The notes: generated by a model not told the origin, from the letters alone. A DNA stretch of 64,000 bases from Bedellia somnulentella (GCA_963576735.1 OY755171.1:5270001-5334000); one strand, 5' to 3'; counted from the first letter of the stretch, positions 20,226 through 33,366 are shown. A program made the numbers and translations.

Positions 20226-20704
20226 GGTTAATAATGAACTAATATAATTCATTGTTTAGTAACTACTACTCGTATTTAACAGCCTAGCGAAATATTTTAT
20301 AACTTATATTCCCAACATTATATTGACAGCGTAATAACAAACAGTTATATAATAATTTTGTTACCATTTTTTTTTATTAAATATTGCATATAAATATGTA
20401 ACCGCCTATTACTGAGTTAATTCAAGAGGAAACACGTTATTTCTAAGGCTTTGAGTCAACGTATGGATCGAACTTGGTAAAGTTATGTAGCTGTTTGGAT
20501 TTTTATTACTCATAAAATTGTCCATGTTGCATTTCATTTCACAAAATTGTTAAAGAACCCTACAACAAATTATAATATCAGTTAATTATAGTTTGCTTCT
20601 AATACATCGTCTTTTTATATGAATGGTTAAACTGGAATTAAGAGAAAGTCACACCCATGCTTCAAAATAAATTTAAATTGAACATCAAATTTAACTAAAA
20701 CCCA

Positions 20705-20860
20705 AATTTAAATCTTTTTGTTCATGAAAACCTCATGTGGGACATTAATTCACGCCTTACATCCCCGAAGGGGTTAGCAGTGGTTCGGAGTACCTACGTA
20801 TTGTTTGAATAGTGTTCTCACGTGAAGGGAGGCAGGGCATATCACCGCTTGTTCAAACGT
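20705..20860 (-). repeat. SINE D body fragment joined to a SINE C fragment
   Basis: 20705-20741 is inverted SINE D body (AATCTTTTTGTTCATGAAAA). 20742-20860 is a SINE C 3' part with two internal deletions (CATCCCCGAAGGGGTT, then GGAGTACCTACG). Confidence 0.65.
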
Positions 20861-20861
20861 T

Positions 20862-21190
20862 TAGTTCACGCCGAATATCCCCGAAGGGGTTGGCAGAGGT
20901 ACTAATACTTCTGAACATCACGTGACTTTGTCACCTGGTGTTCAGAGTACCCACGTTTTGCATGGACAGTGTACTCACGTGATAGGGGGCAGGCCTATCG
21001 CCGTTTTGTACGAATACACTGTCACATGACTAAGTACAACTCAGCCATGTGAGTTTCCTCACGATGTTTTTCCTCACCGTTAACACAACCAAGATAAATT
21101 AACCACACATATGACTTTAGAAAAGACACATTGGTCTGAGCTTCCCTGTGCATGATAAGCTTATTGTCTTACCTCTCATATATCGTGGTT
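20862..21190 (-). repeat. SINE C copy, subfamily 1, damaged head
   Basis: Tail hairpin CCCCGAAGGGG on the left, complete middle with TCTGAACATCACGTGAC / GTCACCTGGTGTTCAGA arms, then a shortened head without a recognisable B box. Confidence 0.85.
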
Positions 21191-22984
21191 GTGTTTATTT
21201 AATAATATATAATTATTTTCAGTAAAATAAAATAATCATATCATATTTTGTTTCATACAGTAACTTAATTCATAAGTTTTTTTCTACAAAAAACAAAATT
21301 ACATTTGAGATGGAGTGAATATCAATGAAGAAATTTTATAATAACCAGACTCTGTACTTTATTTCACATATTATACTAAAGACATCTATATCTATGCAAA
21401 TAAACAAGGTTACCAGTAGTATATAAAACTGCAACCAGAACATGCACAAAATGACAAGTTTCCAATACTACCCGCGACATTATACGCGATAACTTTGAGA
21501 TGTAAAACCCTCAGTCCCAACTCTATTTATTATTTTGGTCACGGCTGTCCCGTATGATTTGACCCGCTCCTAGTTACACACACCGGAGCTAAGCTTATCT
21601 GAAATGTTTTATTGGTACATACATTTTAAACTACGAGTGTATTATTAATAAAAATGGTATTGTCTTACATGAAAATAATACTTAATGGTACACACTTTCA
21701 ACCAATGGAAGGGAATGCTAAGGTTTTCCTACATTTTTATCTTATCCAGCTACACTGTAATAGTTTTTTTTCATATTAAAATTAATTTGTTACTATTATA
21801 CATACGACGTTCCCTATTTCTAGACACTGAAAAAAATGTATTTTTGTTTCAAAAATTAATGTATGTCAATATAGAATGTTTATACTAGTCATACTAGATA
21901 AAATCAATTCCTAGGTCAAAATATTCGGGCAAAAAGTTTTACTACTAAACTAAACCACCTTTGACCCAAACGACAGTTACCATTTATTTAACGCGGTGAT
22001 ATGAGATAAGTTTTGATGATCTTAACACGAATTCAAAGGGTGTTTCTATGGCAAAACTTTACACATTAACCCGCCTATAGAATTCAAGGAGTTGAATGTG
22101 TTTTACCAATGATGCTCAAAATGAAGAGTAAGAATTGATTGCGATAAAATATTGTATAAACCAATTCATCTATTTAAGTAAATGTTTAAATATGTTTTTC
22201 TGTTTTAAGATATATTTGTTTCAGCTTAAACTGAATATTGATTTTAATTTATCCAAAATCCCCTATTGCAAAATAATTTTATTATGAGCCTTTCAAAATC
22301 AATAAGGTTCTAATATGCAGCAATTAATTTTGTTGACATTAATCACATGTTATTTGTCTGTAAATTTTGACCTTTCTATTTTTTTTTGGATGCTAAATAT
22401 TATATTTAAAACCCAAACAATGCATTGTCTATCTATAATTTGACATATCGAAGTTTTCAGGTTATGACTGGGTCGGCAGTTCCAAATAACTTGCATTTTA
22501 CAACAAAACGAATAATGCAGTGTTTATTGTTTAGAATGAGGTTTCGGATGGAGGTTTTATTAAGCTTGTATTTGGCACGCGACTTCATTTGGGCTTTGAG
22601 GGTGTAAATTTAATAATTTTATGTATTTCTTGCAAACGGGAATACTCACTAATGGAGTTTTGTGGTTTAAACTATAAAATTTGAAATGGTTTCTTCAATG
22701 ACTAAATTTGTTACCAAAGGTTTCAATCTAATGAATTCTTTGTTCAGTAAGTCAAATTTATTTAAGTTTAATTTGTGGGAACTTAATTATTACTTGGGAA
22801 CTTATGAATTACTTGCAATACAGTATTATTTTTAAATTGTATTGAAACTGCGGTGTTCAAACATAGTTTTTTCGTTGAATGTATAAACTCACCAATATCG
22901 ATCTGCCTAGTCATATTTTACTGCCAAGTCCATTGTTACACATTTCATTTAAATCCACTAGATGGATTATTTTTCATTCAAATA
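21191..22984. other. 1.8 kb unassigned AT-rich DNA
   Basis: Only short chance frames. A slightly GC-richer patch at 21535-21600 (GGTCACGGCTGTCCCG and CACACCGGAGCTAAGC) has no frame or repeat match in the window. Confidence 0.5.
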
Positions 22985-23065
22985 TATATACGTATATACT
23001 CACGGCTTTAAATCACACAAGGAGTAGCCAGAACTTCAGAGCTAAAAACTCCTCAGCCACATAAA
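22985..23065 (-). repeat. SINE A 3' fragment
   Basis: ATATACTCACGGCTTTAAATC through TCCTCAGCCAC; the rest is absent. Confidence 0.75.
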
Positions 23066-23339
23066 AATAAATTATACACGAATTTTGAGTCTGCGTTCTG
23101 TACCTCTGATTTTGATTACTTATGCCTAACTAATTAAAGAAAAAATATTTTTATCTATTAAAGTTTGCTTTTGTAGTTACTACAATGAAATTTATTTTTT
23201 ATGAAAGAGCTCTATTTTTTAATTTCAATTATTACATGTAAAAGGAAAATAGTTTTCAATTCACATTTTTTTATTGACTTTTATTGTACAAGACGGCATA
23301 TATAAACCCACAAATACAAAAAATAAAACAAATAGTATT

Positions 23340-24140
23340 TTATAAATAAACAGACTTGGTATTTCTTCTGTGTAAGTTGGAACTTTTTCGTATGAGTCCC
23401 CAAATGTAGTCACCCATCATGTTTTCATTATAGTATCCTTGATAACGCTTTTCAAAGTTCATTACATCTTGGTGGACACGTTCCCCTTGCTCTTCCGAAT
23501 ATGCACCTAAGTTGTCTTTAAAGTTATCCAAATGAGCATGTATCATGTGGACTTTCAATGACATTCTGCAACCCATAACTTTGAAGTTGTGAAGCATATC
23601 ATGAATAAGCTCCGTGTAATTCTCTGCCCTTCTGTTGCCAAGAAAGCCATTAATCACTGCTTTAAGGCTGAGCCACGCTTGTTTTTCGTGGGTACTGAGG
23701 AGCTTTAGGAATTGTTCACTGGCCATTATTTTCTATATTTGTGGACCAATGAAAATACCAGCTTTAATTCTAGCCTCTGACAATTTCGGGAAAAATGATT
23801 TTAAATATTGAAAGGCCTCAGAGTCTTGACGCAGAGCCTTTACGAACTGCTTCATCAGACTTTATTTAATGTGCAATGGAGGCATTAAAATATGATCGGG
23901 CTTCACAATCGGTTCATTTTTGACATTATGTTGTCCTATTTGAAACTCGCTCCGTTGTGGCCATGAGTGCTGCTGGTAGTGAAGTGCATCGGCTCTACTG
24001 TCCCATAAACAAATGTAACACGTATATTTAGTGTACCCGCCTTGCATTTCCATCAGAAATCCAACCATTTTGAAATCTCCTATCACTGGCCAGGCGTACT
24101 CTTCATATTTTAAAACTTTTGTGTAAAGGTACAAAAGCAA
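23340..24140 (-). pseudogene. Transposase-like conserved protein, 5'-truncated, two nonsense codons
   Basis: One reading frame of about 267 codons on the minus strand, broken by TAA at 23864-23862 and TAG at 23735-23733. The N-terminal part has GDFKMVGFLMEMQGGYTKY, then CYICLWDSRADALHY with paired Cys that could bind metal, then HILMPPLHIK. The C-terminal part has MGCRMSLKVHMIHAHLDNF, LGAYSEEQGERVHQD and an FEKRYQG motif. I know this arrangement from multi-copy proteins in insects and cnidarians that behave like mobile-element proteins, but I cannot name a superfamily. No start, splice sites or terminal repeats are visible, and upstream homology stops near 24140. Apart from the two stops the frame is intact, which suggests recent decay. 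Confidence 0.7.
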
Positions 24141-24249
24141 ACTTTATTTATTATAAATAGAGTTTCTGCTTCTTTTTCGATGTATACAATCAGAAAATAT
24201 TCACTAAATAACAGACTCAAAGAAAAATATTTTTTTTGTTGACTTGTAT

Positions 24250-24392
24250 CATTGATGGTGGTGGTTCTTAAAGTGGTGTTGGTCCAATTGCATCGCCTAA
24301 ACACCACTTTAAAAAGCCCAATACCCTATGTCCCCTCTTACGTAACCCGTTTGTAGAAATGAGTTGTGACATTCCAAGCCGACACTAAACAC
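24250..24392 (-). repeat. SINE A 5' half
   Basis: GTTGGTCCAATTGCATCGCC through CCGACACTAAACAC. It lies left of a 3' half (24499-24632), the opposite of the normal order, so the two are separate copies or a rearrangement. Confidence 0.7.
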
Positions 24393-24498
24393 TTTTATTA
24401 AAATTTTATATAATATATACATAATCGATAAAGGGGCATATGTTAATTTTACGTTTCTAAGGTAAATAATGTTTATGTTAATGTTTTGTATTTTTTTT

Positions 24499-24632
24499 AC
24501 ATACATACAAATCTCACGACTATAAATCCCGAAAATAGGGGTTGCCAGAGCTGTAGATAAGAAATTATACAGCCACTTTTTAAAGATGAGGGGGAAAAGT
24601 TTTATAATAAAGGTTGTTGGTAAAAAAACTGA
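24499..24632 (-). repeat. SINE A 3' half
   Basis: ACATACATACAAATCTCACG through ATAAAGGTTGTTGGTA, ending where the 5' half would normally begin. Confidence 0.7.
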
Positions 24633-26312
24633 ACAAGTAAGTATAATGAACTCTGCGCCGTTTTGTGCCCTAAAAAACAATCATTCTAGTTCGTGATTTA
24701 TAAGAAAGACGGAATAAATTTAAAAATAAATTCACCGCATGTATTATTAAAAAAAGCCTTCTTCAAAAGACACCTGTGAATATAAATAAGACACGTTACT
24801 CAAGGTAGGGTTCAGGTAATCTTACTTTACGAAGGTGCCGCCTAATAAACTCTGCTCCTATCTGTTCTCAAATCAAGCGAAATTGACATCCTCCATATTC
24901 AAACGGGTAAATTGAAATGCTACCTTATTTTATAGCGAGTCTTATTTTCTGTTTTCTGGACAATAATTTTGTCGATGTTTCTTTTTGTGCTTGTAAAAAC
25001 AATTTTGTAATTGATTAAAAATATTTGTAAATTACTTATGTAAAGTTTTGAGTTTTTTACAAACAGAACTATTACATTACAAAAAAAAAAACTGTTTTTA
25101 ATAATCAGACAAAAAGTTTTTCTTTTCAAATCAATTGAATTTCTGTCATTTTCACAGAGAACGCGCCCAAGGGTTGACGTTGACTTGACAGTTGTATTGT
25201 GCTCTCGCTAAGTGTAAATGGCACTTAGTTGCTTAGAAACGTTTTGTTCAGTGATAAAAGGCAGCTTTCAAGTTGTCTTTCTCAGTAAACGTCTTGAGAT
25301 GTTTGAGTTTATGATTAGTTCCAATTGATTGAGTCCAAACATTTTTTTAAAATAAATTTAGGTTTACCCATATTATATGTATATTTTTACAAAACTATGA
25401 ATATTTACTTACCAAGCGGAGGTAAATATAGTGGTGAGTAAATAAATGCGGTACTGGTCAATGAACAACTCTATTTGTATGTTTTTTTTTGTATTTCTAA
25501 CATTTTTGGCTCGCTAGATATGATAGATATTCTGAACAGAACACTCTCCACTTTTTTATATTTTCCACTTTTTTCACTTGTATGTAAACCTGAAGCGTGA
25601 CTGACTGGCAACGTACAGCCAAAACTATCCTTGGAATTCTCTGTCTGACAGTTTTGATTACTGCTGGTGTCATAGTTGCTTGAGCTTAGGATATAAGGTA
25701 AAGGATAAATTTAGGCTACTCTTGGCTTATCATATATTAAAACCAATTTCATTGCAACCCTTCATTGTCCGGTAAGCAAATTTAAGCGTAATTATTAATG
25801 TTTCAAGTAAGTTTCAAATCTCGAATACTCTTTTCCTATATGTTAACACATCTCCTACTATATAGTTAAAGCTGTGTGCTGTATAAAATCAAAGTAAAAT
25901 GTATGAAAACTACTTAAAATAAAAGTTAAATCGCTATATAACATCAGCCTCATATAAGTTGGAACTAACTAATGGAAAGACTAGATTTATTACATTATTA
26001 CCTTATGACATATCACCAGTATTTACCAAAAAATCTCAAGTACTTAAATAAAACGAAATCAAGGCGGAGCATTTACTCAACTCTAAAATACGAATAGCTA
26101 AAATCCATTTTAAGGAAAGCGCTACGGAAATGTCGTAGTCAGCTACTCGTACCTCGTAGACAATATGTCGTAGCACTTTTATTGTTGTCGTAAAATTTAC
26201 TTAAGGTTTTGAAAACTGGGAAGGTTTTCTCTAAGAAAAAAAGCGGATATTCCATATTTTACTGTAAACTTAGGTAAACTGAAAAAATACTTACCTAACG
26301 TTAGGAATACAT
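24633..26312. other. 1.7 kb unassigned AT-rich DNA
   Basis: No convincing frame. A GC-richer patch at 25155-25300 and a cluster of GTCGTAG heptamers at 26130-26190 are the only visible structure. Confidence 0.5.
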
Positions 26313-26440
26313 AAAGACATACATATACTCACGCCATTAGTTCTCATTGGGGTATGCAGAGACTATCGATCGCCACTTTGTACCATCATGGTAAACCTCT
26401 CTAGCTCCATTTGCATTTATGAATCTTTTCATACATTTAA
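26313..26440 (-). mobile_element. LINE B 3' end
   Basis: Inverted tail CATACATATACTCACGCC, then complement of the GTGGCGATCGATAGTCTCTG block and of the AAAAGATTCATAAATGC stretch. It is a 5'-truncated insertion of about 130 bp. Confidence 0.85.
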
Positions 26441-26756
26441 TTTTATTTTTATGCGGATGCGCCCTTTTTGAAAACATTTAGGAATCACGTTTATAATGCA
26501 AATAAAATAATATATTTTTTACTACTAGCTTACTATTACGTGCAGACTACTAACCCCTTGTGCGCGAGCCTCAGGTGCATAAGGCTTTTTTTATTTAAAA
26601 CAATTACATACCTAAAGTTTTTTTTTTTATTTAATAAATATGGGTGTGTATTACTGTTTGATACTCAATGGACGGGACGATAAATATATTTTTTTAGCAG
26701 AGCAAGGCAGGTCAAATGATTTAGATATTTGTCCAGTAACAAAAATAGAATGAAAT

Positions 26757-27360
26757 GATAGAATAGAATAGAATAGAAAACTCTTTATTGTACATAACAC
26801 ATAAAAACATTTTAAACATATTATTTATTAACAAGAAATACATAGCGACATGATAGTCCAGTGGGTAAGAACACCCGCCCGAAAAACAGAAGGGCGTGAG
26901 TTCCAATCCTGGGACGGGCCTACACCAATTTGTCTTTTATAAAGTCATATGTGTGGTTAATTTATCATGGTTGCTAACGGTGAGGGAAAACATCGTGAGG
27001 AAACCCACATGGCTGAGTTGTACTTAGTCATGTGACAGTGTATTCGTACAAAACGGCGATAGGCCTGCCCCCTATCGCGTGAGTACACTGTCTAAGCAAA
27101 ACGTGGGTACCTTCTCTGGAAACTAGATGGCGCTTGCCATGTGAGTTCAGGAGTATTGGTACCTCTGCCAACCCCTTCGGGGATAAAATGGCGTGAACGT
27201 TTATGTTATGTTATGTTTAAGAAATACAATTGGCGGTCTTATTGCTTAAAGCAATCTCTTCCAGACAACCTTTGAATGGTGAGATCAGTACGTTAATAAA
27301 AACAGTAGGTAGATGTAAAAGGCATAATGGAATGGGAGAAGCAACTATTTTACATTATTT
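26757..27360 (-). mobile_element. LINE H 3' untranslated end, split by a SINE C
   Basis: On the minus strand: GGTTGTCTGGAAGAGATTGC, AAGACCGCCAATTGTATTTC, then after the SINE C a TACAATAAAGAG signal and a TTCTA-repeat tail (26757-26776). I recognise this as a common moth LINE 3' region. A second copy lies at 53288-53412. No coding part is present. Confidence 0.75.
26843..27218 (+). repeat. SINE C, complete copy, subfamily 2
   Basis: Best reference copy (376 bp), inserted in LINE H with AAGAAATACA at 26833-26842 and 27219-27228. The head has A box GATAGTCCAGTGGG and B box GAGTTCCAATCC. The body has the internal hairpin, and the end has CCAACCCCTTCGGGGATA followed by a TTATG tail. Transcription by Pol III from the internal boxes is the expected mode. 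Confidence 0.92.
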
Positions 27361-28010
27361 AAATTAAACAAAAACTTTACAACTAAACTTACTTCTAGTG
27401 AAGAATTAATTAATACACAACACTAATAAACATAGTTTACACAAACAAAAATACGTAAATATACATTCAAATATATATACACATACATACATATATGTAA
27501 TGCCTAAATGTCTACTGAGTTATGTAGTTATAAAATACATACATACTTATGTCATTTCATATATTTACCATATTACAGAAAACTAAAAAAAAAAACCTTT
27601 TTATGACCTTTGTCCTGAAACTACTTTATATGAAAAAAAAACATAAAAAAGTTGTTAAAAAACATTAAACACATATAATACAAATTATTCGAACAAAAGT
27701 TGAATAAGGTATTGCCTGGATCTAAAACAACATCATAAATATAGTAGGAAAGGGAATGATTACACAAAGAAACACCACTTGCTGACGTAAATTTATTTAT
27801 GAGACATTTTTAGAACAAAGACGGTTTGTTAAGATAAAAATGAGAGTTCTGAATTTTTTCTTAACAACATTTTATTTCAGTCTTTTGACCAACTATATAA
27901 TATTCTTTAGTGTGATAAAGAAGCGCCTTTTTTGAGTTTAAGATCTGTAATAACGTATAACCATTTATTTTAACATTTTCATTTCTATGGATGCATTAAA
28001 TTTAAATTTA
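27361..28010. other. Unassigned AT-rich DNA
   Basis: Short CATA-rich stretch at 27470-27500; otherwise no gene or repeat recognised. Confidence 0.5.
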
Positions 28011-28381
28011 AGCGACATGATAGTCCAGTGGGTAGAACACCCGCCCGAAAACAGAAGGGCGTGAGTTCCAATCCTGGGACGGGCCTACACCAATTTGTCT
28101 TTTCTAAAGTCATATGTGTGGTTAATTTATCATGGTTGCTAACGGTGAGGGAAAACAGCGTGAGGAAACCCACATGGCTGAGTTGTACTTAGTCATGTGA
28201 CAGTGTATTCGTACAAAACGGCGATAGGCCTGCCCCCTATCACGTGAGTACACTGTCTAAGCAAAACGTGGGTACCTTCTCTGGAAACTAGATGGCGCTT
28301 GCCATGTGAGTTCAGAAGTATTGGTACCTCTGCCAACCCCTTCGGGGATAAACGGCGTGAACGTTTACGTTTACGTTACGT
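28011..28381 (+). repeat. SINE C, complete copy, subfamily 2
   Basis: Very close to the copy at 26843-27218 (few differences by eye), so both are young. A likely short target duplication, TAAATTT, stands at both ends. The tail is ACGTTTACGTTACG. Confidence 0.9.
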
Positions 28382-29504
28382 AAATTTTACCATAAATTAG
28401 AAAGATAGCAGAAACATTAATTTACATTTGATTAAACAATTAACAACAGTGCACTTAAAACTTAAAATCTTCAAACCAACAAAAGGTATAAAAACAAGTG
28501 ATAAATGATTATTTACATTTTACAAATGTAAAATGGTCCAGCCACAGCTTTCTAATGTGTTTTTTACTCACAACACTGATTTTCAGTCAGGACCCATTTG
28601 GAGAGTCACAAAAACAACACATTTCAAACATCGTTCAATGTTAAAGATAAAAACAATAACAAAATTGTTAAATAACGTATACAGACAAAATAAAAAGATC
28701 ATGTCATTAATGATTTTACAATGAATAACGACTATATCTTTCAATTGTAGAACAAGTTACAAATGTCTTTAAATGGTTTTTAAGTTTGTGTGTAGGTGAT
28801 TGCTTGTGCGAGCGTAAAAACTGATTAAGATCTCCAAGAACTGTCCCGAATTATTCAACGCTCAATGATTCAAGGATTCTATAAATTATTTTGAACCAAT
28901 TGAAAATGTTCACCATTCTTAATTTTCAAAATTGTCTCAAGTTTGTTCTACGCACAAAGGGACCAAAATCTCAAGAATCATGGGGTGAACACATTTTTTT
29001 AAATAAAAACAGGCATTCCGATGGTACATTCTAAGTTTCATTTAAAATGTTGATTATTATTATTTTCTAAAACCTGCCTATGGGAGAGGAGAAGATGCCT
29101 TATTTTAAAACTTTAAGCTGATGTACAAAGAAATACGTAATTAATATGTATATAAACATGTATCTTTCGTAGTTTTTAGACTTACATTTCTATAGCCCAT
29201 ATTTATTACTTTAACATATATAGTATCTACACATTTATTTAATTTTAATATATTCTTACATAATTCAAACAGTTTATTTCCAAATGTAATGCTATGAACT
29301 AAGTCTTGTTCAATAATAATTACTTTAAACCCAACTACGAGTATTCACTGTTAAAGCCCACAAGTGTCAATATCGATTTCGTATTAAAGATCTAAACGCA
29401 AACGAACACAGACAAAGTGAGGCTAGCCACCAAAGACCGTGTTGCTATTAGGACTTCTAAGGTTATGATTTAGGAACGGAAATCTACTAACATATTTTGC
29501 TTAA
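28382..29504. other. 1.1 kb unassigned AT-rich DNA
   Basis: No gene seen. CTCACAACACTGATTTTCAG near 28565 recurs at about 32762, hinting at an unlabelled low-copy repeat. Confidence 0.45.
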
Positions 29505-29868
29505 AACTCAACTCAAACTCGTTCACGCCGTGTATCCTCGAAGGGGTTGGCAGAGGTACTAATATTTCTGAACATCACGTGAAATTGTCACCTGATGTTC
29601 AGAGTACTTACGTTTAACTTAAAGAGAGTATCAACGAGATAAGGGGCAGGCTTATTGCCATTTTGTACGAATACATTGTCACATAACTAAGTACAACTTA
29701 GTCATGTAGGTTTCTTCACTGTGTTTTCCCTCGCCGTTAATAACCATGATAAATACTCGTAGAACTGACATATGCCTATAGATAAGATAAATTGTTGTAG
29801 GCTGTACCCGGGATTTGAACCCTCGTCGTTTATACGATATGCGATGTTTTAACCTGTACTAGCCACTA
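29505..29868 (-). repeat. SINE C copy, subfamily 1, diverged
   Basis: Tail-side motif CGAAGGGGTTGGCAGAGG on the left, head with GGGATTTGAACCC (inverted B box) on the right. Many CpG-type changes mark it as older. Confidence 0.85.
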
Positions 29869-31166
29869 CAAAAACCTTCAGGACACGCCTTTTGGCTTTT
29901 TTTTATCTGGTTCCACTTTTTGTAATGCAATTCATTTAAATAATTATGCTAGTTGAATTCGTAGTTTTTACGAAAACCGAAGATCGTGATAAATATCAAC
30001 GAATATCACGAATCCATGTTATCATTCCCTTTTTTATTGGAGTTGAATATTGCCATGATAAAGAGCTCAATAATGTAGAATTATGTATTTTTTTAATTCA
30101 CTTATATTACTTTAGGTGTTATATAATATAATATATTGCTCATATAGTCACACACAGACAAAACAAAACACTGTCTTTCTGAACTAGCTATTTTATTGTT
30201 TATTATTTTATTTTATTATATTTGTTTGACTATCGCTTTCATATTTTTTTTATGATAACTATGTATTTTACTTCCCATAATACAAAGAAAGCGATATTTT
30301 TTAATTTTTTACACATTTGTAAATTAAGTATTGAAATATTTTTAATCCCGCTGATTTAAAAACTATATGTTTTTTTTTCAAGTTTTGACTAAACTTCTTT
30401 TGTTCTCTTAGCCGTGAATGAAGAGATATATTTCAGAATAGGTTTTGGAAGAAAGTTTAAAACTATTCATGCGAACTATAATATAAAAGTCACCATGTTA
30501 CAAAGTCAGTGTGTTTCGTGTATCGTTAAATTATTGAGGATGTTTCCCTGGAGCCAGCAGTGCGCTTCGCTATAATGGATCTTGATTTTTGTTCGTACTC
30601 CTAGTTTATAAAGTTACTCTACGTAATTACATACAGAGAAATATTATATCTTTGAGAATCCCTATTAGTGAAATTAACCTTGTCTCAAGAGTTGAGGAAA
30701 TAAAAAAAAACATATATTCAGAACATGTTGACATAAAAGAGTAATTAAATATTATAATACATTCGCAGAAATTTTGTCGGTCGTATATGGGTAACTAAAA
30801 CAAATATCAATATAAAATAATGCCATATTAAGTAGTCGTTATATTAAAAGCTTATCTTTTTTATTATATATTTTTAAATTCTCTGTTTAGGTTATTGTCC
30901 TTAGCCTTAGATATTATTTATACGTAATATAGGGTTCAGTAAGAAGCCTATAGTGAGTTATACCATCAGTGATTAAACAAGGCTCATTTATAATCTGTGT
31001 AATTTAACCATATACATTTATTTAAAGCCTTTAAAACTTAATATACCATATGTAATTTTTATTCTTGATTAGAATGGTACTCAATCATTTTCTGCACATA
31101 GTTACTGTAAAAGACAAATACTTAGTGATAGGTTATCTTAACGGAAATATATCAATACCGATCTTT
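29869..31166. other. 1.3 kb unassigned AT-rich DNA
   Basis: Poly-T/A runs and no reading frame of note. Confidence 0.5.
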
Positions 31167-31742
31167 TATATATATACATACATATACTCACGGCTATAAA
31201 TCCCTAGATGGGGTAGCCAGAGCTAAGGAATGAGAAATTCCTCAGCCACCTTTGGAAAGTTGAGTGGGGAAAAGATGGTAAAATAAAGGTTGTTGGTGAT
31301 GGGTCTCCAAACGCATCGCCCAATAATTTCTTAACAGCCCCAATACCGTTAGTTGCCTCTTACGTACACCCACCGAAAGAAATGGGGTAGTGCTATTCTA
31401 AGCCGACACTACACAGCTAATATATATATATATATATTTACTAGATACATTATACATATACTCACGGCTATAAATCCCAAGAAGGGGTAGCTATATCTTT
31501 AGGATAAGTAAAATTCATCTCCTCAGCCACTTATAAAAATTGATTAAGGAAAAGATTTCAAAGTAAATGTTTTTGGGGATGGGTCTTCAACCCAGCCGTT
31601 TTTTACGAACACCTATGGGAAGAAATTGAGTAGTGCTATTCTAAACCCACACTACACAGCACCATTTAAAATCCTGGTGCCTTTTATACGACAGTATAGA
31701 AAGATATAGGGTTGTGACATTCTAAAAGGTCACTACATGGCT
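31167..31742 (-). repeat. Three SINE A copies head to tail
   Basis: 31167-31417 is nearly complete, 31446-31662 is older, and 31665-31742 is a 5' fragment, all in the same orientation. The first two are separated by TA-rich sequence. Insertion into earlier tails, which are TATG/CATA-rich, would explain the stacking. Confidence 0.8.
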
Positions 31743-32002
31743 CTTTCACAACAGTATCTTTCTATGAGAACTTAAGGTAACTGACGTCTTGCAATATTTC
31801 TAAAGAACATTGGTTAAAAATTTGACTACGTCGCGTCCGTGGCGTATTATTATGTGACAAGCTTCTGGATCCTGAGGTTATTGGTTTGAATCCCGCAAAC
31901 AGTGCTCTGGTAAAATGGAGAGATCCATGCCTTTGCTAATCGTGGAAATGGAATGTATTCCTATCGTAACTTTCTTATTTATTTCGTAAAAAAATTTCGC
32001 AC
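31743..32002. other. Unassigned, with a B-box-like motif
   Basis: GGTTTGAATCCC near 31889-31901 resembles a tRNA B box, but no A box at a suitable distance is convincing. Confidence 0.35.
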
Positions 32003-32165
32003 CGTGTATTGCCGGCTTAGAATATCACTACCCCTTTCTACCCAGGGGTGTCGTAAGAAGCGAGTTCTCTGCTATCAACTTCCAAATGTGGCTGAGGAGT
32101 TTCTAGCTCTTAAGCTGTGGATACCCCTTTTTGGGATTTATGGCTGTGAGTATACATACATATAT
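32003..32165 (+). repeat. SINE A copy with central deletion
   Basis: The 5' part (TATTGCCGGCTTAGAATATC) is joined directly to CTATCAACTTCCAAATGTGG and the tail. Confidence 0.8.
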
Positions 32166-32372
32166 ATGTATGTATTTATACAATTTCTTATAAAATTCAT
32201 ACCAACATGGTAGCGGGCTATGTAGCTACCATTTTGTTACGCTTAGAATTCTCATGATGCATAAAGTGGGTTGGAATGTGGAGGAATGTATGAAAACAGA
32301 GAGGAAATCATTGTGATAATGAAATGAAAACTGGATTGTAAGTATATGGATAAGAAGAGACGCAAAAGTGGC

Positions 32373-32606
32373 CGCGTAGTGTCGGCTTATAATGTCACTA
32401 CACCTTTCTGTCCATTGGTATCACAAGAGGCCACACTAGGGGTGTGAAGCTTTTTAAGTGGTTTTTGAGCGATGCGGTTAGATATCTATCATCAAAGGTA
32501 CTTTATCTCTACTATCTTCTCCCCTATCAACTTCCAAACATGGCTGAGGGGTTTCTAGCTCTGAAGCTCTGGCTACCCCTTTTTGGGATTTGTGTCCGTG
32601 AGTATA
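32373..32606 (+). repeat. SINE A copy, variant subfamily
   Basis: Has GAAGCTTTTTAAGTGGTTTT and CTTTTTGGGATTTGTG variants shared with 41255-41495, which mark a second SINE A lineage. It ends in an A-rich tail (AAAAAGAAAAAAAAAGAAAAG). Confidence 0.8.
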
Positions 32607-33213
32607 AAAAGAAAAAAAAAGAAAAGAAAATATTTATTCGTTGCATACAAACTTACAACACTTAAACACAAAAACAAACAACAAGTACAGTAAATCCAGA
32701 TAAAATTAAAAAGTCTTGCAACGAAAGGGTTGCTAACTCAGCGTATTGTTGTGAATGTAACCTCACAACACTGATTTTCAGTTAGCACATGACAAGAAAA
32801 TGACATACGGTATGTCATTTTCTGTCATAGTTGATTATTACAAAGTTATAATGTTTGCTTTGCATCATCTTTTACCTTAACATCAAAAGGAAATGCAGAA
32901 TTAATATTAAAGTTTCTCAATTTCTTACAAACGGTATCAGTTAAATTTTCCTGGTTTGAAATTTAATCTAAGTGTAAACAGTCTGCTCAATTTCAGAGTT
33001 GGCTACCTTGTTTCAGGTTGGTGAAATATTGATGACGTCACGATACACCTCCCCAGGGTTGTCACCTCAGTAATGGATTACCTTCTCTGGAATTAGGTTT
33101 CGGAGCAAAATACTGTTGACTTGTAACCATAAAGCCAAATGATTGCTGGGTAGTGTCAAAAATAAATATGTCTAACAGACTGCCTTCCATATGAACGTGG
33201 AATGCTTATGTTG
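32607..33213. other. Unassigned; possible retroelement 3' end
   Basis: AAATATTTATTCGTTGCATAC at the left edge resembles the end of a LINE in reverse, but no coding match supports it. TCACAACACTGATTTTCAG at 32762 repeats 28565. Confidence 0.35.
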
Positions 33214-33366
33214 GTTCAATTCAATTCAATTCAATTCAATTTATTTGCATGTCACAAGTTCATGAGATGTTACAAATAAAAATATAGTATAAGTACAGGT
33301 GACGCCCTGTAAGGGCACGGCAAACATCGTTTAGTGGTAGACTAGTTGTAGAGCAATCGAGGCATT

